DNA of 64,000 nucleotides from an uncultured Muribaculaceae bacterium (GTDB lineage Bacteria > Bacteroidota > Bacteroidia > Bacteroidales > Muribaculaceae), in assembly GCA_958439725.1 (NCBI GenBank), contig CAUBWJ010000009.1, positions 21,859 through 85,858 on the forward strand. The letters are read 5' to 3'. Position 1 is the first letter of the stretch, and every line of letters begins with the position of its first letter. The position numbers and the translations under genes were made by a program. This document shows, piece by piece, positions 1 through 9,354 of the stretch. The notes under the pieces were generated by a model. That model worked only from the letters and a program-made list of their open reading frames with translations, did not search any database and was not told the DNA's origin.

Positions 1-2799
1 GCTTATGTCAGCATGTAGCCCTACAGCACCGTTCTCAGGGTGCCACTTGGCACGCAGACGGGTGTCGCCCAGCACGCATCCGTTATATTTCAGCTGCTTT
101 ACGAACAGCTCGGGAGTATAAGCGCGCGGTTGCTTGGAAAAGAGTTCCGAGGCATAGAAGCGCCCTGTGGCGTTACCGCCGAACTGGGCGTTGCTTATGT
201 CGAGTGTCTCGAATATATAGTCAAGACTGACATCGCGCAGCGTCACGGTCAGACTGTCGGCAGATGACGCTGAGGCTTTTCCGTCAATCGTCACGAACTG
301 ATTGTCATGCCCCACTCTGAAGCCCTTGACCGTCGCCTCTTTCCCGGCCACCACTATTCGCGACGGCTCCACCACCCATGCCGTATCGTTGAACACAAGG
401 GTGCTCCGGTTGATATCCACTGCGGTCACGGGGCCGTCATCGTTACGCGAGAAGCGTGTGAATGCCTTTACTTCGCCCTTGAATGTGCGTTCGCGCTTCA
501 CGTTCCACTCCAGGCGGCTGTCCATTGCATCATCGCGGGCGCTGGTCTCAACCATAAGCGACATCGGCCCTTTCTTTGTGGGAAGAAGCGTTGAGAAGAA
601 CATTTCCGCTGTATTGCGGTCATCTCCCGGTTCCGGAGCCACACGAAGCTGCATGGAGGTGTTCTCAATAAGTTTATCCCCCTGCTGAAGATACGGAGCG
701 TCGATATTCGCAGTGAGCATTCTGGCGCTCTCATCGACACGTCCGAACACTGATACCGGATAAATAACCTTTACAGGCAGCTTCAGAAGTGATTCAAGCG
801 GCTTCGTCTCCTTTACCGAGAAACTGTACAGGAAGTTGTTGTAATCGTCGATATCGGCCGGCCACTGAGGCTCACGTCCTATCAGACGTGGAAACACGGT
901 GGCCGCAAGATTTCGGGCCATCGCAGGCAGACGGCTGAAACGGTACTGCCCGTCTACCCTTCCGTCGATTATATCCGATGTGAGGGTAAGCACACCTTCC
1001 CCCTCGCCATTCATTCTTGAATTAAGGCTCACTTCTTTTATCTTCAGGCCATTGTCGGCCTCGTCAACAAACCGGATATCTTTTACCATCGCATAACCGG
1101 AAATGCGGTCGGCGTCCGGTCCTTCAAGGTTGCCTTCGGCTGTCAGTGATAGTTTGTAGCCCGGATTATGAACGTCAAGATTAAGAGCGGCCAGATCCAC
1201 ATCGCGCATATCCAGCGTGAAATCAAGGCTCTTGTCCTCTTTGGTTATCAGGGCCTCGGCCGATGCCATCAGCATCACGTCGGGATTGTCAAGCGATATG
1301 TTTCCGGTATATCTGTTGCCGTCGATTGAGGCAATGGCTTTTATGTCGCTGTAAGTATGCTCTTTATAATCTATTCTCGGAATTTCAAGCTGTATCTCTC
1401 CCGCAATAGGTGTCGACGGTTTGACGTTGAACTCTCCCGTAAATCTCAGGAAAGAAAGGCTCTCGAGTTCCTTGCCAAGTCCGGCGGTAAGCTCTGACGC
1501 ATTCAGCCCGTCGCTCTCCACACTTCCGGAAACGAGCGGATTATTTGAACTCAGCCCGGTATATCCTGCGTCCAGCAGTATTTTACCACCATTCATGGCT
1601 ATCGAGGCATCAATATTGCCTTCGTCTCTTGTACCGGATCCGCTTCCTTCTATTCTCACTGTACCTAAATTCAGAAGCAGTCTCTTTGTCTTATCATTCA
1701 GAGGAGCAGTCCGGCCTATTACATCAACCAGCACCGCACAGTCGGCATTCGCTGTCAACGCCGAAATCTCCATATCCATATTCTCCGGAGCCGTGACGTT
1801 TTCCATTTCTCCCTCTAAGGTTACGCTTAATTTGTCGCCGTAGGAAAGGCCCATTCTCTCCAGAGTAAATGAATCCGGTGAACCGTAGGCAAGCAGTTCC
1901 AGATTCAGGGGCTCGTTGAAATCACCGAGTGCCGGCACAAACGCCTTCATATCCGGAAGCGACACATAGCTGCCGGAAGTAGTCGCCAACCTTACATCGA
2001 TATTCTTCCACTCGCTTTTCAGCGAATCAAGCGAAGAATATTCCGTGGTTATATTCTCGAAGCCTATTTTGGTTGCAGGGAGCTCTACGGTCAGTTCGCC
2101 AATCGAAGCACCGTTTTTCCCTACATGGAAATTACCGCTCAGCGACACGAGCTGGAAGCCGGAATGCTCACGCAAGGAAAGGCGCCGTATCTCCACCTCG
2201 TAATTGTCGCGCCGTATCGAAGGGATCAGAAGGTCGGCCTTAAGGTCTGAAATCCTGATATGTGAAGGCGAGAAACGGCTGCTGTCGCAGGGAACGGACA
2301 GCACATCGTAACTCACGCTCGATTTGCGTATCACAAGCACATTGGCCGCAAGATTGAAATCAGTGGCCGTGTTTTTACGGTCTTTCGGACTAAGGGCGGC
2401 TATCATACGCGAGATATTCAGAGGAGCCGAGGCCGAGTCGCGGCTCAGACTGACATCCATGCCTATTATCTCGGCATAATCTATCTCTATCTTGTTACTG
2501 AAAATCAGGGAGCCGAGTCTGATTCCGGCACCAAGCCTCTCGACCGAGAGAGCCGGCTTTCCGTGGTCGTCCTCTACGGTCACGCCGTGAAGCGTCACGC
2601 GGTTGAAGGGAGTGATGGAGATATGGTCGATGTCAACCTTGCTGTCCAGCAACGCCGAAAGCTCCTTCTCGGCGCGGCGGCAGATACCGTTCTGCACCCC
2701 TTCGAGCGAAAGAGCTATATACAGTCCTGCCGGCACCAATATCAGAAGTGCGAGCAGTATCATCAGAAAAGACCTCGTAACCTTATATCCGGTTTTCAT
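1..2799 (-). CDS. TamB/AsmA-like translocation and assembly protein, N-terminal 933 codons (runs off the window)
   Basis: Open reading frame on the minus strand from ATG at 2799 to base 1 with no stop, so the C-terminus lies outside the window. The start MKTGYKVTRSF is followed by one hydrophobic segment (about residues 11-31), a signal anchor, and then by long runs of alternating beta-strand-like sequence (for example DIDHISITPFNRVTLHGV) typical of the AsmA/TamB repeating beta-groove fold. In the family these inner-membrane-anchored periplasmic proteins help build the outer membrane or move phospholipid to it; Bacteroidales members are about 1400-1600 residues and end in a DUF490/TamB domain, which cannot be seen here. 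It starts 50 bp after priA on the same strand, so read-through from priA is likely. AsmA-like versus TamB cannot be settled without the C-terminus. Confidence 0.75.
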   Translation of the reverse strand, partial: MKTGYKVTRSFLMILLALLILVPAGLYIALSLEGVQNGICRRAEKELSALLDSKVDIDHISITPFNRVTLHGVTVEDDHGKPALSVERLGAGIRLGSLIFSNKIEIDYAEIIGMDVSLSRDSASAPLNISRMIAALSPKDRKNTATDFNLAANVLVIRKSSVSYDVLSVPCDSSRFSPSHIRISDLKADLLIPSIRRDNYEVEIRRLSLREHSGFQLVSLSGNFHVGKNGASIGELTVELPATKIGFENITTEYSSLDSLKSEWKNIDVRLATTSGSYVSLPDMKAFVPALGDFNEPLNLELLAYGSPDSFTLERMGLSYGDKLSVTLEGEMENVTAPENMDMEISALTANADCAVLVDVIGRTAPLNDKTKRLLLNLGTVRIEGSGSGTRDEGNIDASIAMNGGKILLDAGYTGLSSNNPLVSGSVESDGLNASELTAGLGKELESLSFLRFTGEFNVKPSTPIAGEIQLEIPRIDYKEHTYSDIKAIASIDGNRYTGNISLDNPDVMLMASAEALITKEDKSLDFTLDMRDVDLAALNLDVHNPGYKLSLTAEGNLEGPDADRISGYAMVKDIRFVDEADNGLKIKEVSLNSRMNGEGEGVLTLTSDIIDGRVDGQYRFSRLPAMARNLAATVFPRLIGREPQWPADIDDYNNFLYSFSVKETKPLESLLKLPVKVIYPVSVFGRVDESARMLTANIDAPYLQQGDKLIENTSMQLRVAPEPGDDRNTAEMFFSTLLPTKKGPMSLMVETSARDDAMDSRLEWNVKRERTFKGEVKAFTRFSRNDDGPVTAVDINRSTLVFNDTAWVVEPSRIVVAGKEATVKGFRVGHDNQFVTIDGKASASSADSLTVTLRDVSLDYIFETLDISNAQFGGNATGRFYASELFSKQPRAYTPELFVKQLKYNGCVLGDTRLRAKWHPENGAVGLHADIS

Positions 2800-2849
2800 C
2801 GGCTTCGTGGCATTTTGCAACGCGAAGATAATACATTTTGGGCGACCAA

Positions 2850-5330
2850 TCAATACGGATCCACATCGTAATAAATCACGGCCGATTTGATTCCGTCAAC
2901 CCGCCGGGCATGCATCTCCTCATAAACCGCCCTGAGTATCTGCTTCACTTTCTTCGGCGAGGCGCCAAGCTCGATTTTCAGCATAATTTTGCGTATATAC
3001 AGGGTCTGGATTCTCGACACATGGGGTTCTTCCGGGCCGTAAATGCGCGTTCCGAACAGTTGTCGGAGCCGTTCCGAGTAGGTTTTGGCCAGTTCTTCGG
3101 CGGTGCGCCGGTCGCGATGCTTCACATATATGTAGATTAGTCTTGTAAAAGGCGGATAGTTATACTTCTCACGCTCAAGGATTTCGCTTTCGTAAAATCC
3201 CCGGTAGTCGTGCGCGGCCACAAACGGGAGTATCGGATGTGACGAATCGCGGGTCTGAATCACGACAATTCCGCGCGCCCCGCGCCTCCCCGCGCGCCCC
3301 GCCACCTGCGACATCATGTTGAACGCGCGCTCCGACGCCCGGAAATCAGGCTGATTTATCATGGCGTCGGCATTGACTATTCCCACTGTCCTCACACGCT
3401 CGAAATCAAGGCCCTTGGTGACCATCTGTGTACCCACAAGTATCTGCGCTTTCCCTTGCGAAAAGTCGGTGATTATGCGTTCGTAGCCGTCTTTGTTGCG
3501 GGTAGTGTCGAGGTCCATACGCATTATCTCCGCATCGGGAAACGCCTGCGACACCTCGTCTTCCATCCGCTCTGTGCCGTAGCCGTAAATCTCCACCGCC
3601 GGTTCCTTGCACTGCGGACACAGCGTAGGCAGAGGGTATACGGCGCCGCAGTAGTGACACACGAGCCTGTCGATATATTTATGATACGTAAGCGTCACAT
3701 CGCAGTGCTCGCACTTGGGAGTCCAGGCACACATCTTGCATGTGGCTACTGGCGCGTATCCTCTCCGGTTGAGGAAAAGTATCGCCTGGCCGCCTTCGGC
3801 CACCGAACGGCTTACAAGCTCCACGGTGTCCGGCGCGAGAGGCCCTTTCATTTTCCCGGCTTTCATTGCCGCTTTCGTGTCTACCACCCGTATCTCCGGG
3901 AGATCGACCCCGGAATACCTCTCTGAAAGCGTCACGAGACCATAGCGCCCCGTAAGCGCCTTATAATAGGTATCTATAGCCGGAGTGGCGCTTCCCAGCA
4001 GCGTTTTCGCACCGTGTTTCGCCGCGAGTACCGTTGCCACATCGCGGCCGTTATAGCGCGGCGCGGGATCCTGCTGCTTGTAGCTTGTCTCGTGCTCCTC
4101 GTCCACAATCACCAGCCCGAGATCGGCAAACGGCAGGAAGAGCGCGGAGCGCGCGCCTATCACCACCATCGGCTCGCGGCTCGACAGCACCTTTCGCCAT
4201 ATATCCACCCGCTCGTTGTCGGTGAATTTTGAGTGATATATCACCACCTTGTCACCGAACACACGCTGGAGTCTGCGTGTGAGCTGGGTGGTCAGGGCTA
4301 TTTCAGGCACGAGATAGAGCACCTGGCGTCCGCGTTTCATCACATCCTCTATCAGATGCATGTAAATCTCGGTCTTGCCGCTTGAGGTCACTCCGTGAAG
4401 AAGGGTTATGTCATGGTCAAGCCACGATTTGTGAATCGAGTCGAGGGCCAGTTTCTGGGGCGTGCTCAATTCCGGCAGCTCTCCCCCCGCCACCCCCTCC
4501 TGACGGAAACGGTTTATTTCCTTAACATATACCTCCAGGAGCCCTTTCTTCTCAAGTGCGGCAATTATGGGACGCGTGCATTGCGACGCTTCGATAAGTT
4601 GCGCCACAGTCACCTCGCGCAGCTCCGTGTCGCGGCGGGTGAACGCGCTGAGTTCAAGCAAGGTCATCAGCACCTTCTGCTGTTTCGGAGCGCCGTCCAC
4701 CGATTCAAACATCGCCCGGTGCACCTCCGGATTATATCTTTCGACGGCGATACGCACATAGCTTACCTTGCGGGAGCGATACCTCTCAACGAGCTTCTCG
4801 CTCACTATCACCGCTTCCTTATCGAGCATCCTGCCTACCACAGCACTGATGTTTCCCACGCCCGACAGGCGTCCGAGTTCGCCAACGGTGATTTTCTTCA
4901 TCTCATGGGCCAGCACGTGATACACCATTGTCTCCCTCTCGTCGAGCTTCTCAACTTCTGCAGGCTCAAAGTCAGGAGCGAGTTCCACAAATGTCTCGCT
5001 TTCGAGTTTCAGGCCAGAGGGCACAGCCGCGCGATAGACCTCACCCGTAGAGCACAGATAATAGTCGGCCACCCAGTCCCATAACTGCAGCTGGGGACGC
5101 CGGATTATCGGCTCCTTGTCCAGCACCGCCGCAATGGGCTTGGCGTCGAAATCCTTAGGCGGCACATTACTGGTGGAGATAACGATGCCAGTATAGAATT
5201 TGCGCGCGCCAAACGGCACCACTACCCTGTAGCCCGCGCCCACCTCCGATGCCATGGAGTCCGGAATCAGATAAGTGAACGTAGACGAAAGCGGTAGCGG
5301 CAGAAGGACTTCGGCAAACACCGGCGTCAC
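2850..5330 (-). CDS. priA: Primosomal protein N' (replication restart helicase PriA)
   Basis: Superfamily 2 DNA helicase that recognises stalled forks and reloads the replisome. Counting from the GTG start proposed here, the N-terminal DNA-binding domain begins at VTPVFAEVLLPLPL, Walker A GVTSSGKT is at about residues 313-320, and the DEEH box (VIVDEEHE) follows. The helicase domain carries the PriA zinc-binding insert with paired cysteines (CKMCAWTPKCEHC, CHYC, CPQC). An upstream ATG at 5375 is in frame but overlaps the NUDIX gene by 49 bp and adds 15 unconserved-looking residues. The GTG at 5330-5328 overlaps the NUDIX stop as GTGA, a translational-coupling arrangement that fits better. Predicted 826 residues, normal for Bacteroidota PriA. 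Confidence 0.93.
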   Translation of the reverse strand: MTPVFAEVLLPLPLSSTFTYLIPDSMASEVGAGYRVVVPFGARKFYTGIVISTSNVPPKDFDAKPIAAVLDKEPIIRRPQLQLWDWVADYYLCSTGEVYRAAVPSGLKLESETFVELAPDFEPAEVEKLDERETMVYHVLAHEMKKITVGELGRLSGVGNISAVVGRMLDKEAVIVSEKLVERYRSRKVSYVRIAVERYNPEVHRAMFESVDGAPKQQKVLMTLLELSAFTRRDTELREVTVAQLIEASQCTRPIIAALEKKGLLEVYVKEINRFRQEGVAGGELPELSTPQKLALDSIHKSWLDHDITLLHGVTSSGKTEIYMHLIEDVMKRGRQVLYLVPEIALTTQLTRRLQRVFGDKVVIYHSKFTDNERVDIWRKVLSSREPMVVIGARSALFLPFADLGLVIVDEEHETSYKQQDPAPRYNGRDVATVLAAKHGAKTLLGSATPAIDTYYKALTGRYGLVTLSERYSGVDLPEIRVVDTKAAMKAGKMKGPLAPDTVELVSRSVAEGGQAILFLNRRGYAPVATCKMCAWTPKCEHCDVTLTYHKYIDRLVCHYCGAVYPLPTLCPQCKEPAVEIYGYGTERMEDEVSQAFPDAEIMRMDLDTTRNKDGYERIITDFSQGKAQILVGTQMVTKGLDFERVRTVGIVNADAMINQPDFRASERAFNMMSQVAGRAGRRGARGIVVIQTRDSSHPILPFVAAHDYRGFYESEILEREKYNYPPFTRLIYIYVKHRDRRTAEELAKTYSERLRQLFGTRIYGPEEPHVSRIQTLYIRKIMLKIELGASPKKVKQILRAVYEEMHARRVDGIKSAVIYYDVDPY

Positions 5331-5926
5331 TGTCGGGATAGGTTTCGTTGACACTCCAGAGCGAAATAGCGCCATAGAGGAGCCGCCATAAGCGCCTGCT
5401 TCATTTTGTCGGATGCAAGCAGATCATAGACTTCGTCGCGCGTCATCATCACCACTTCCACATCCTCGGTCGGGTCGAGATGCTGCTCGCCCATGAGCCT
5501 GACGCCACGGGCAAGATAGCAGTATGTAAGATTGTTGGTGGTAGAGGGATTGCCGCTTATCACACACTGCAGCTCCCACTCTCCGCCTCCGAATCCGCTC
5601 TCCTCCATCAGCTCGCGCTTCGCGGCCTCAAGGGGCTCCTCGCCCTTCTCCACCACTCCGGCACACAGCTCGGTTCCGTACTGTCCCAGTCCGTGGCGAT
5701 ACTGGCGTATCATCACAAACATTCCGTCTTCGGTTATGGCGGTGACATTGACCCACGAGGGATATTCCAGCACATAAAATTCAGGATTGAGCTTTCCGTT
5801 GGGCAGTTTCAGACTGTCGCGGCGCACGGTGAGCCAGGGGCGCCGGAAAAGATATTCCGACGAAAGAATCTCCGGCTTGCGCTCCGGCGCTCCGGATTCG
5901 GGGGTATTATTGAGTTCGTTTTCCAT
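5327..5926 (-). CDS. NUDIX hydrolase (ADP-ribose pyrophosphatase-like)
   Basis: A 199-residue protein with a complete NUDIX box GVVEKGEEPLEAAKRELMEE (pattern GX5EX7REUXEEXGU) that binds the catalytic Mg2+. The preceding strand-rich region (VTAITEDGMFVMIRQYRHGL) resembles ADP-sugar pyrophosphatases of the NudF type, which act on ADP-ribose or other nucleotide sugars; the exact substrate cannot be read from sequence. It is the first gene of a minus-strand unit NUDIX-priA-tamB-like, with a 4-bp GTGA overlap to priA. A TACCTTTG -7 box lies about 90 bp upstream. Confidence 0.85.
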   Translation of the reverse strand: MENELNNTPESGAPERKPEILSSEYLFRRPWLTVRRDSLKLPNGKLNPEFYVLEYPSWVNVTAITEDGMFVMIRQYRHGLGQYGTELCAGVVEKGEEPLEAAKRELMEESGFGGGEWELQCVISGNPSTTNNLTYCYLARGVRLMGEQHLDPTEDVEVVMMTRDEVYDLLASDKMKQALMAAPLWRYFALECQRNLSRQ

Positions 5927-6013
5927 ATCAGGCTTGATTGCATAAGTCCGTAAGAGCCTCCCGGAACTCTTTCCAGAACCGGTGCCGGAGTATATCCTGC
6001 GGCTCTTACGTTA

Positions 6014-6021
6014 CAAAGGTA
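6014..6021 (-). promoter_or_regulatory. -7 promoter box for the NUDIX-priA unit
   Basis: Minus-strand TACCTTTG matches the Bacteroidota TAnnTTTG box. No clear TTTG -33 element is at the expected distance, so this is a weaker call. It lies back to back with the galM promoter. Confidence 0.4.
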
Positions 6022-6043
6022 ACAATTTCCCCGGCATTACTTC

Positions 6044-6074
6044 TTTGCCGTTACCGACAATTTTTGTAGATTTG
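6044..6074 (+). promoter_or_regulatory. Promoter of galM-nucleotidyltransferase unit
   Basis: TTTG at 6044-6047 and TAGATTTG at 6067-6074, separated by 19 nt, matching the Bacteroidota primary sigma-factor consensus. The galM ATG is 42 nt downstream of the -7 box. Confidence 0.65.
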
Positions 6075-6116
6075 CCTTTGTTATAACCCAACGTTCAGAA
6101 ACCAAAATTACCTTAT

Positions 6117-7160
6117 ATGAAAATCCAGAAAACTACAGCCCCTTCGCCCATCGGCGAGATAACCCTTTACACGCTCACCAACAGCGCCGGAGCCTCAGTA
6201 ACCCTTTCAAGCCTCGGCGCCGGCATCAACAGCGTGGTTGTTCCCGACGCTTCAGGCAAAATGGACAATGTGGTGCTTGGCTACCGTGATCCGGCATCAT
6301 ACATAGCCGACGGCCCCTGCGCCGGAAAAGTGCCCGGCCGTTTCGCCAACCGTATCGCCAAAGGTCATTTCTCAATCGGCGACAAGGAATATACCCTCCC
6401 CATCAACAACGGGCCGAACTCGCTTCATGGCGGTCCCGACGGATTTATGAACCGTATCTGGAACTCACGTCTCGACGGCGATACCGTGGTTTTCGAGCTC
6501 ACCAGCCCTGACGGCGACGCAGGCTACCCCGGCGAACTGCAGGCCGAGGCACGCTATACCTGGAGCGACGACTGCACCCTGACGCTGCGGCTGCTCGCCC
6601 ACACCGACGCTCCTACGGTGGTGAATCTCACCAACCACACCTACTGGAATCTGGAGGGAGAAAACTCCGGCTCAGTCCTCGACCATACGCTCTGGCTCGC
6701 GGCAAGCCATTATCTCCCCACCGACGACACGCTTATCCCCACCGGCGAGATAGCACCCGTGGAGGGCACGCCGATGGACTTCACCAAGTTCCGGCGCCTC
6801 GGCGACGACATCCATGCCGATTTCCCCGCCATAACATACGGCAAGGGCTATGATAACTGCTGGATGGTGGATGACTACCGTCCCGGCGTTCTCCGCCATA
6901 TAGCCACACTCAACGCGCCCCACAGCGGACGCGTGCTCGAGGTGTCCACTACCCAGCCGGCCGCACAGGTATATGCAGGCTGCTGGCTCGCCGGAAGCCC
7001 CGAAAACCCCGAGGGACGCAGCTACAACGACTACGACGGCGTGGCCATAGAATGTCAGAACGCACCCGACGCCCCCAACAAGCCCCAGTTCCCCTCTGCC
7101 CTGCTACTGCCCGGACAGACCTACGACCAGACAATAACATTTCACATTTCAGCAAAATAA
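6117..7160 (+). CDS. galM: Aldose 1-epimerase (mutarotase)
   Basis: Interconverts the alpha and beta anomers of galactose or glucose. The 347-residue length is normal. Catalytic elements of the family are visible: the NSLHGGPDGF motif and NLTNHTYWNLEG with the two histidines, and near the C-terminus VAIECQNAPDAPN with the conserved glutamate that acts as base. There is no signal peptide, so it is cytoplasmic. Thirteen bases separate it from a nucleotidyltransferase gene, suggesting a two-gene operon in sugar activation. Confidence 0.93.
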   Translation: MKIQKTTAPSPIGEITLYTLTNSAGASVTLSSLGAGINSVVVPDASGKMDNVVLGYRDPASYIADGPCAGKVPGRFANRIAKGHFSIGDKEYTLPINNGPNSLHGGPDGFMNRIWNSRLDGDTVVFELTSPDGDAGYPGELQAEARYTWSDDCTLTLRLLAHTDAPTVVNLTNHTYWNLEGENSGSVLDHTLWLAASHYLPTDDTLIPTGEIAPVEGTPMDFTKFRRLGDDIHADFPAITYGKGYDNCWMVDDYRPGVLRHIATLNAPHSGRVLEVSTTQPAAQVYAGCWLAGSPENPEGRSYNDYDGVAIECQNAPDAPNKPQFPSALLLPGQTYDQTITFHISAK

Positions 7161-7173
7161 ACAGTACAACGCA

Positions 7174-8085
7174 ATGAAACCGACTCTTTTTGTGCTCGCT
7201 GCAGGAATGGGCAGCCGCTACGGCGGCCTCAAGCAGCTCGACCCGCTCGGCCCCAACGGCGAAACCATCATGGACTATTCTATCTACGACGCCATACACG
7301 CCGGATTCGGCAAAGTGGTTTTTGTAATCCGCAAGGACTTCGAGGACGACTTCCGTAAAAAAATCCTCTCAAAATACGAAGGCCACATTCCCGTGGAAGT
7401 AGTGTTCCAGTCAATCGACGCCCTTCCCGAAGGATATACCTGCCCGGCCGACCGCAGCAAACCCTGGGGCACGAACCACGCCGTGCTCATGGGCAAGGAC
7501 GCCATCAAAGAGCCTTTCGCCGTAATCAATGCCGACGACTTCTATGGCCGCAACGCATTCGAAGTAATAGCCAAGGAGCTTATGCGCGAGCGCGACCGCA
7601 AGGGCGACTACTGCATGGTAGGATTCCGTGTAGGCAACACCATGACCGAAAACGGTTCGGTGGCCCGCGGAGTATGCACCACCGACAAGGACGGACATCT
7701 CACCTCCGTGGTTGAGCGTACCGCCATCAGCTATGATCCGGAACACCGCATTGTATTCACCGACGAGAACGGCAAGGAACAGACCCTCGAGCCCAACACT
7801 CCGGTTTCGATGAACCTCTGGGGATTCACTCCCGATTATTTCGACTACAGCGAGCGTGAGTTCAAGAAATTCCTTGACCGCGACCTCAACACTCCCAAAT
7901 CGGAATTCTTCATTCCTCTCTGCATCGACGCCCTCATTAAGAACGGCGAGGCCACTGTGAAAGTGCTCGACACCGATTCAAAATGGTTCGGAGTCACCTA
8001 CGCAGCCGACCGTCCCGGTGTTGTAGAGAAGTTTGCCGAGCTCCATCGCTCCGGCCTGTATCCCTCGCCGCTGTTCAAAGCCTGA
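7174..8085 (+). CDS. Sugar nucleotidyltransferase family protein
   Basis: 303 residues. The N-terminus VLAAGMGSRYGGLKQLDPLG is the glycine-rich nucleotide-binding signature of NTP-transferase (GT-A-like) enzymes that join a sugar-1-phosphate to an NTP, and VINADDFYGRNAF supplies the metal-binding aspartates. The GxGxR core carries GSRYGG rather than the GTRL of RmlA/GalU, and the protein is of the type annotated in Bacteroides only as nucleotidyltransferase. Substrate unknown. It follows galM by 13 bp and ends before a strong terminator. Confidence 0.8.
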   Translation: MKPTLFVLAAGMGSRYGGLKQLDPLGPNGETIMDYSIYDAIHAGFGKVVFVIRKDFEDDFRKKILSKYEGHIPVEVVFQSIDALPEGYTCPADRSKPWGTNHAVLMGKDAIKEPFAVINADDFYGRNAFEVIAKELMRERDRKGDYCMVGFRVGNTMTENGSVARGVCTTDKDGHLTSVVERTAISYDPEHRIVFTDENGKEQTLEPNTPVSMNLWGFTPDYFDYSEREFKKFLDRDLNTPKSEFFIPLCIDALIKNGEATVKVLDTDSKWFGVTYAADRPGVVEKFAELHRSGLYPSPLFKA

Positions 8086-8111
8086 CAAATTTCCATAAGC
8101 CTGCTATAAGA

Positions 8112-8165
8112 GCCGGAGAAAGCGCCTTGCATTCACAAGCACCACTTTCTCCGGCCTCTTGTTTC
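8112..8165 (+). terminator. Rho-independent terminator after the galM operon
   Basis: An 11-bp perfect stem (8112-8122 with 8145-8155) is followed by CTCTTGTTT. It runs directly into the tgt promoter. Confidence 0.7.
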
Positions 8166-8186
8166 ATCTATCTGAGGAAATTTAGC

Positions 8187-8194
8187 TAAATTTG
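8187..8194 (+). promoter_or_regulatory. -7 promoter box of tgt, almost touching the start codon
   Basis: TAAATTTG ends 4 nt before the tgt ATG at 8199. If transcription starts about 7 nt after the box, the mRNA would be leaderless or nearly so. A -33 element is poor (TTTC at 8162-8165). Confidence 0.5.
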
Positions 8195-8198
8195 CGGC

Positions 8199-9329
8199 AT
8201 GGAATTCAAAATCGATGCCACCGCCGCCGGCACTGACGCGCGCGCCGGCGAAATAACCACCGACCACGGCAAAATCCTCACTCCTGTATTTATGCCCGTA
8301 GGCACCCTCGGCACTGTCAAGGGTGTGCATTTTCATGAACTCCGCGACGACATCAAGGCCCAGATAATACTCGGCAACACATATCACCTCTATCTGCGCC
8401 CAGGCACCGAGATTCTCCGGCGCGCGGGCGGACTCCATAAGTTCAACGGCTGGGAACGCCCTATCCTCACCGACAGCGGCGGCTTTCAGGTGTTCTCGCT
8501 CAGCGAGAACCGCAAGCTCACCGAAGAAGGCGCGCATTTCCGCTCACACATCGACGGCTCGAAACACCTCTTCACCCCCGAAGGCGTAGTCGACATACAG
8601 CGTGAAATCGGAGCCGATATAATGATGGCTCTCGACGAATGCCCTCCCGGGACATCCGACCACACATACGCGCGCCGCTCTCTGGCTCTCACACAGCGCT
8701 GGCTCGACCGCGGATGGAAACATTTCAACGAAACGGAAGGTCTCTACGGTTACCGTCAGGCCTTCTTCCCCATAGTGCAGGGAGTCACATACCCCGACCT
8801 TCGCCGGGAGGCGGCACGCCACGTGGCCGACCTCGGCGCGGAAGGCAACGCCATCGGCGGACTTGCCGTGGGCGAGCCCGTGGAGAAAATGTATGAGATG
8901 ATAGAGGTGGTCAACGAAATCCTCCCCGCCGACCGCCCCCGCTATCTTATGGGCGTTGGTACTCCGGCAAATATCCTTGAGGCGATTGACCGCGGAGTCG
9001 ACATGATGGATTGCGTTATGCCCACCCGCAACGGCCGCAACGGAATGCTTTTCACCGCCAACGGCATAATGAACATGCGCAACAAGAAATGGGCCGACGA
9101 TTTCTCCCCCCTGGACGAATCGGGCACAAGCTACGTTGACCGCGTGTATTCGAAAGCCTACGTGCGCCATCTCTTCATCAGCCAGGAACTGCTGGCCATG
9201 CAGATTGCGTCCATCCACAATCTGGCATTCTACCTGTGGCTCACCGGCGAGGCGCGACGCCACATAATAGCCGGCGATTTCGCCACATGGAAGCCCGAAA
9301 TGGTGCGCCGCGTCACAAACCGTCTGTAG
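8199..9329 (+). CDS. tgt: Queuine/preQ1 tRNA-ribosyltransferase
   Basis: Exchanges guanine 34 of GUN-anticodon tRNAs for a queuosine precursor. The 376 residues contain TPVFMPVGTLGTVKGV, LTDSGGFQVFSL (substrate-binding Asp), IGGLAVGEP and VDMMDCVMPTRNGRNG with the catalytic Asp of the family. The C-terminal zinc site, usually CxCxxC followed by a His, is replaced by DESGTSYVDRVYSKAYVRHL with no cysteines; the only cysteines are in DECPPG and DCVMPT. The ATG at 8199 is supported by the family N-terminus. It is followed after 25 bp by an LptF/G permease. Confidence 0.95.
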   Translation: MEFKIDATAAGTDARAGEITTDHGKILTPVFMPVGTLGTVKGVHFHELRDDIKAQIILGNTYHLYLRPGTEILRRAGGLHKFNGWERPILTDSGGFQVFSLSENRKLTEEGAHFRSHIDGSKHLFTPEGVVDIQREIGADIMMALDECPPGTSDHTYARRSLALTQRWLDRGWKHFNETEGLYGYRQAFFPIVQGVTYPDLRREAARHVADLGAEGNAIGGLAVGEPVEKMYEMIEVVNEILPADRPRYLMGVGTPANILEAIDRGVDMMDCVMPTRNGRNGMLFTANGIMNMRNKKWADDFSPLDESGTSYVDRVYSKAYVRHLFISQELLAMQIASIHNLAFYLWLTGEARRHIIAGDFATWKPEMVRRVTNRL

Positions 9330-9354
9330 TAAACCACCACCCACTCTGAGAATT

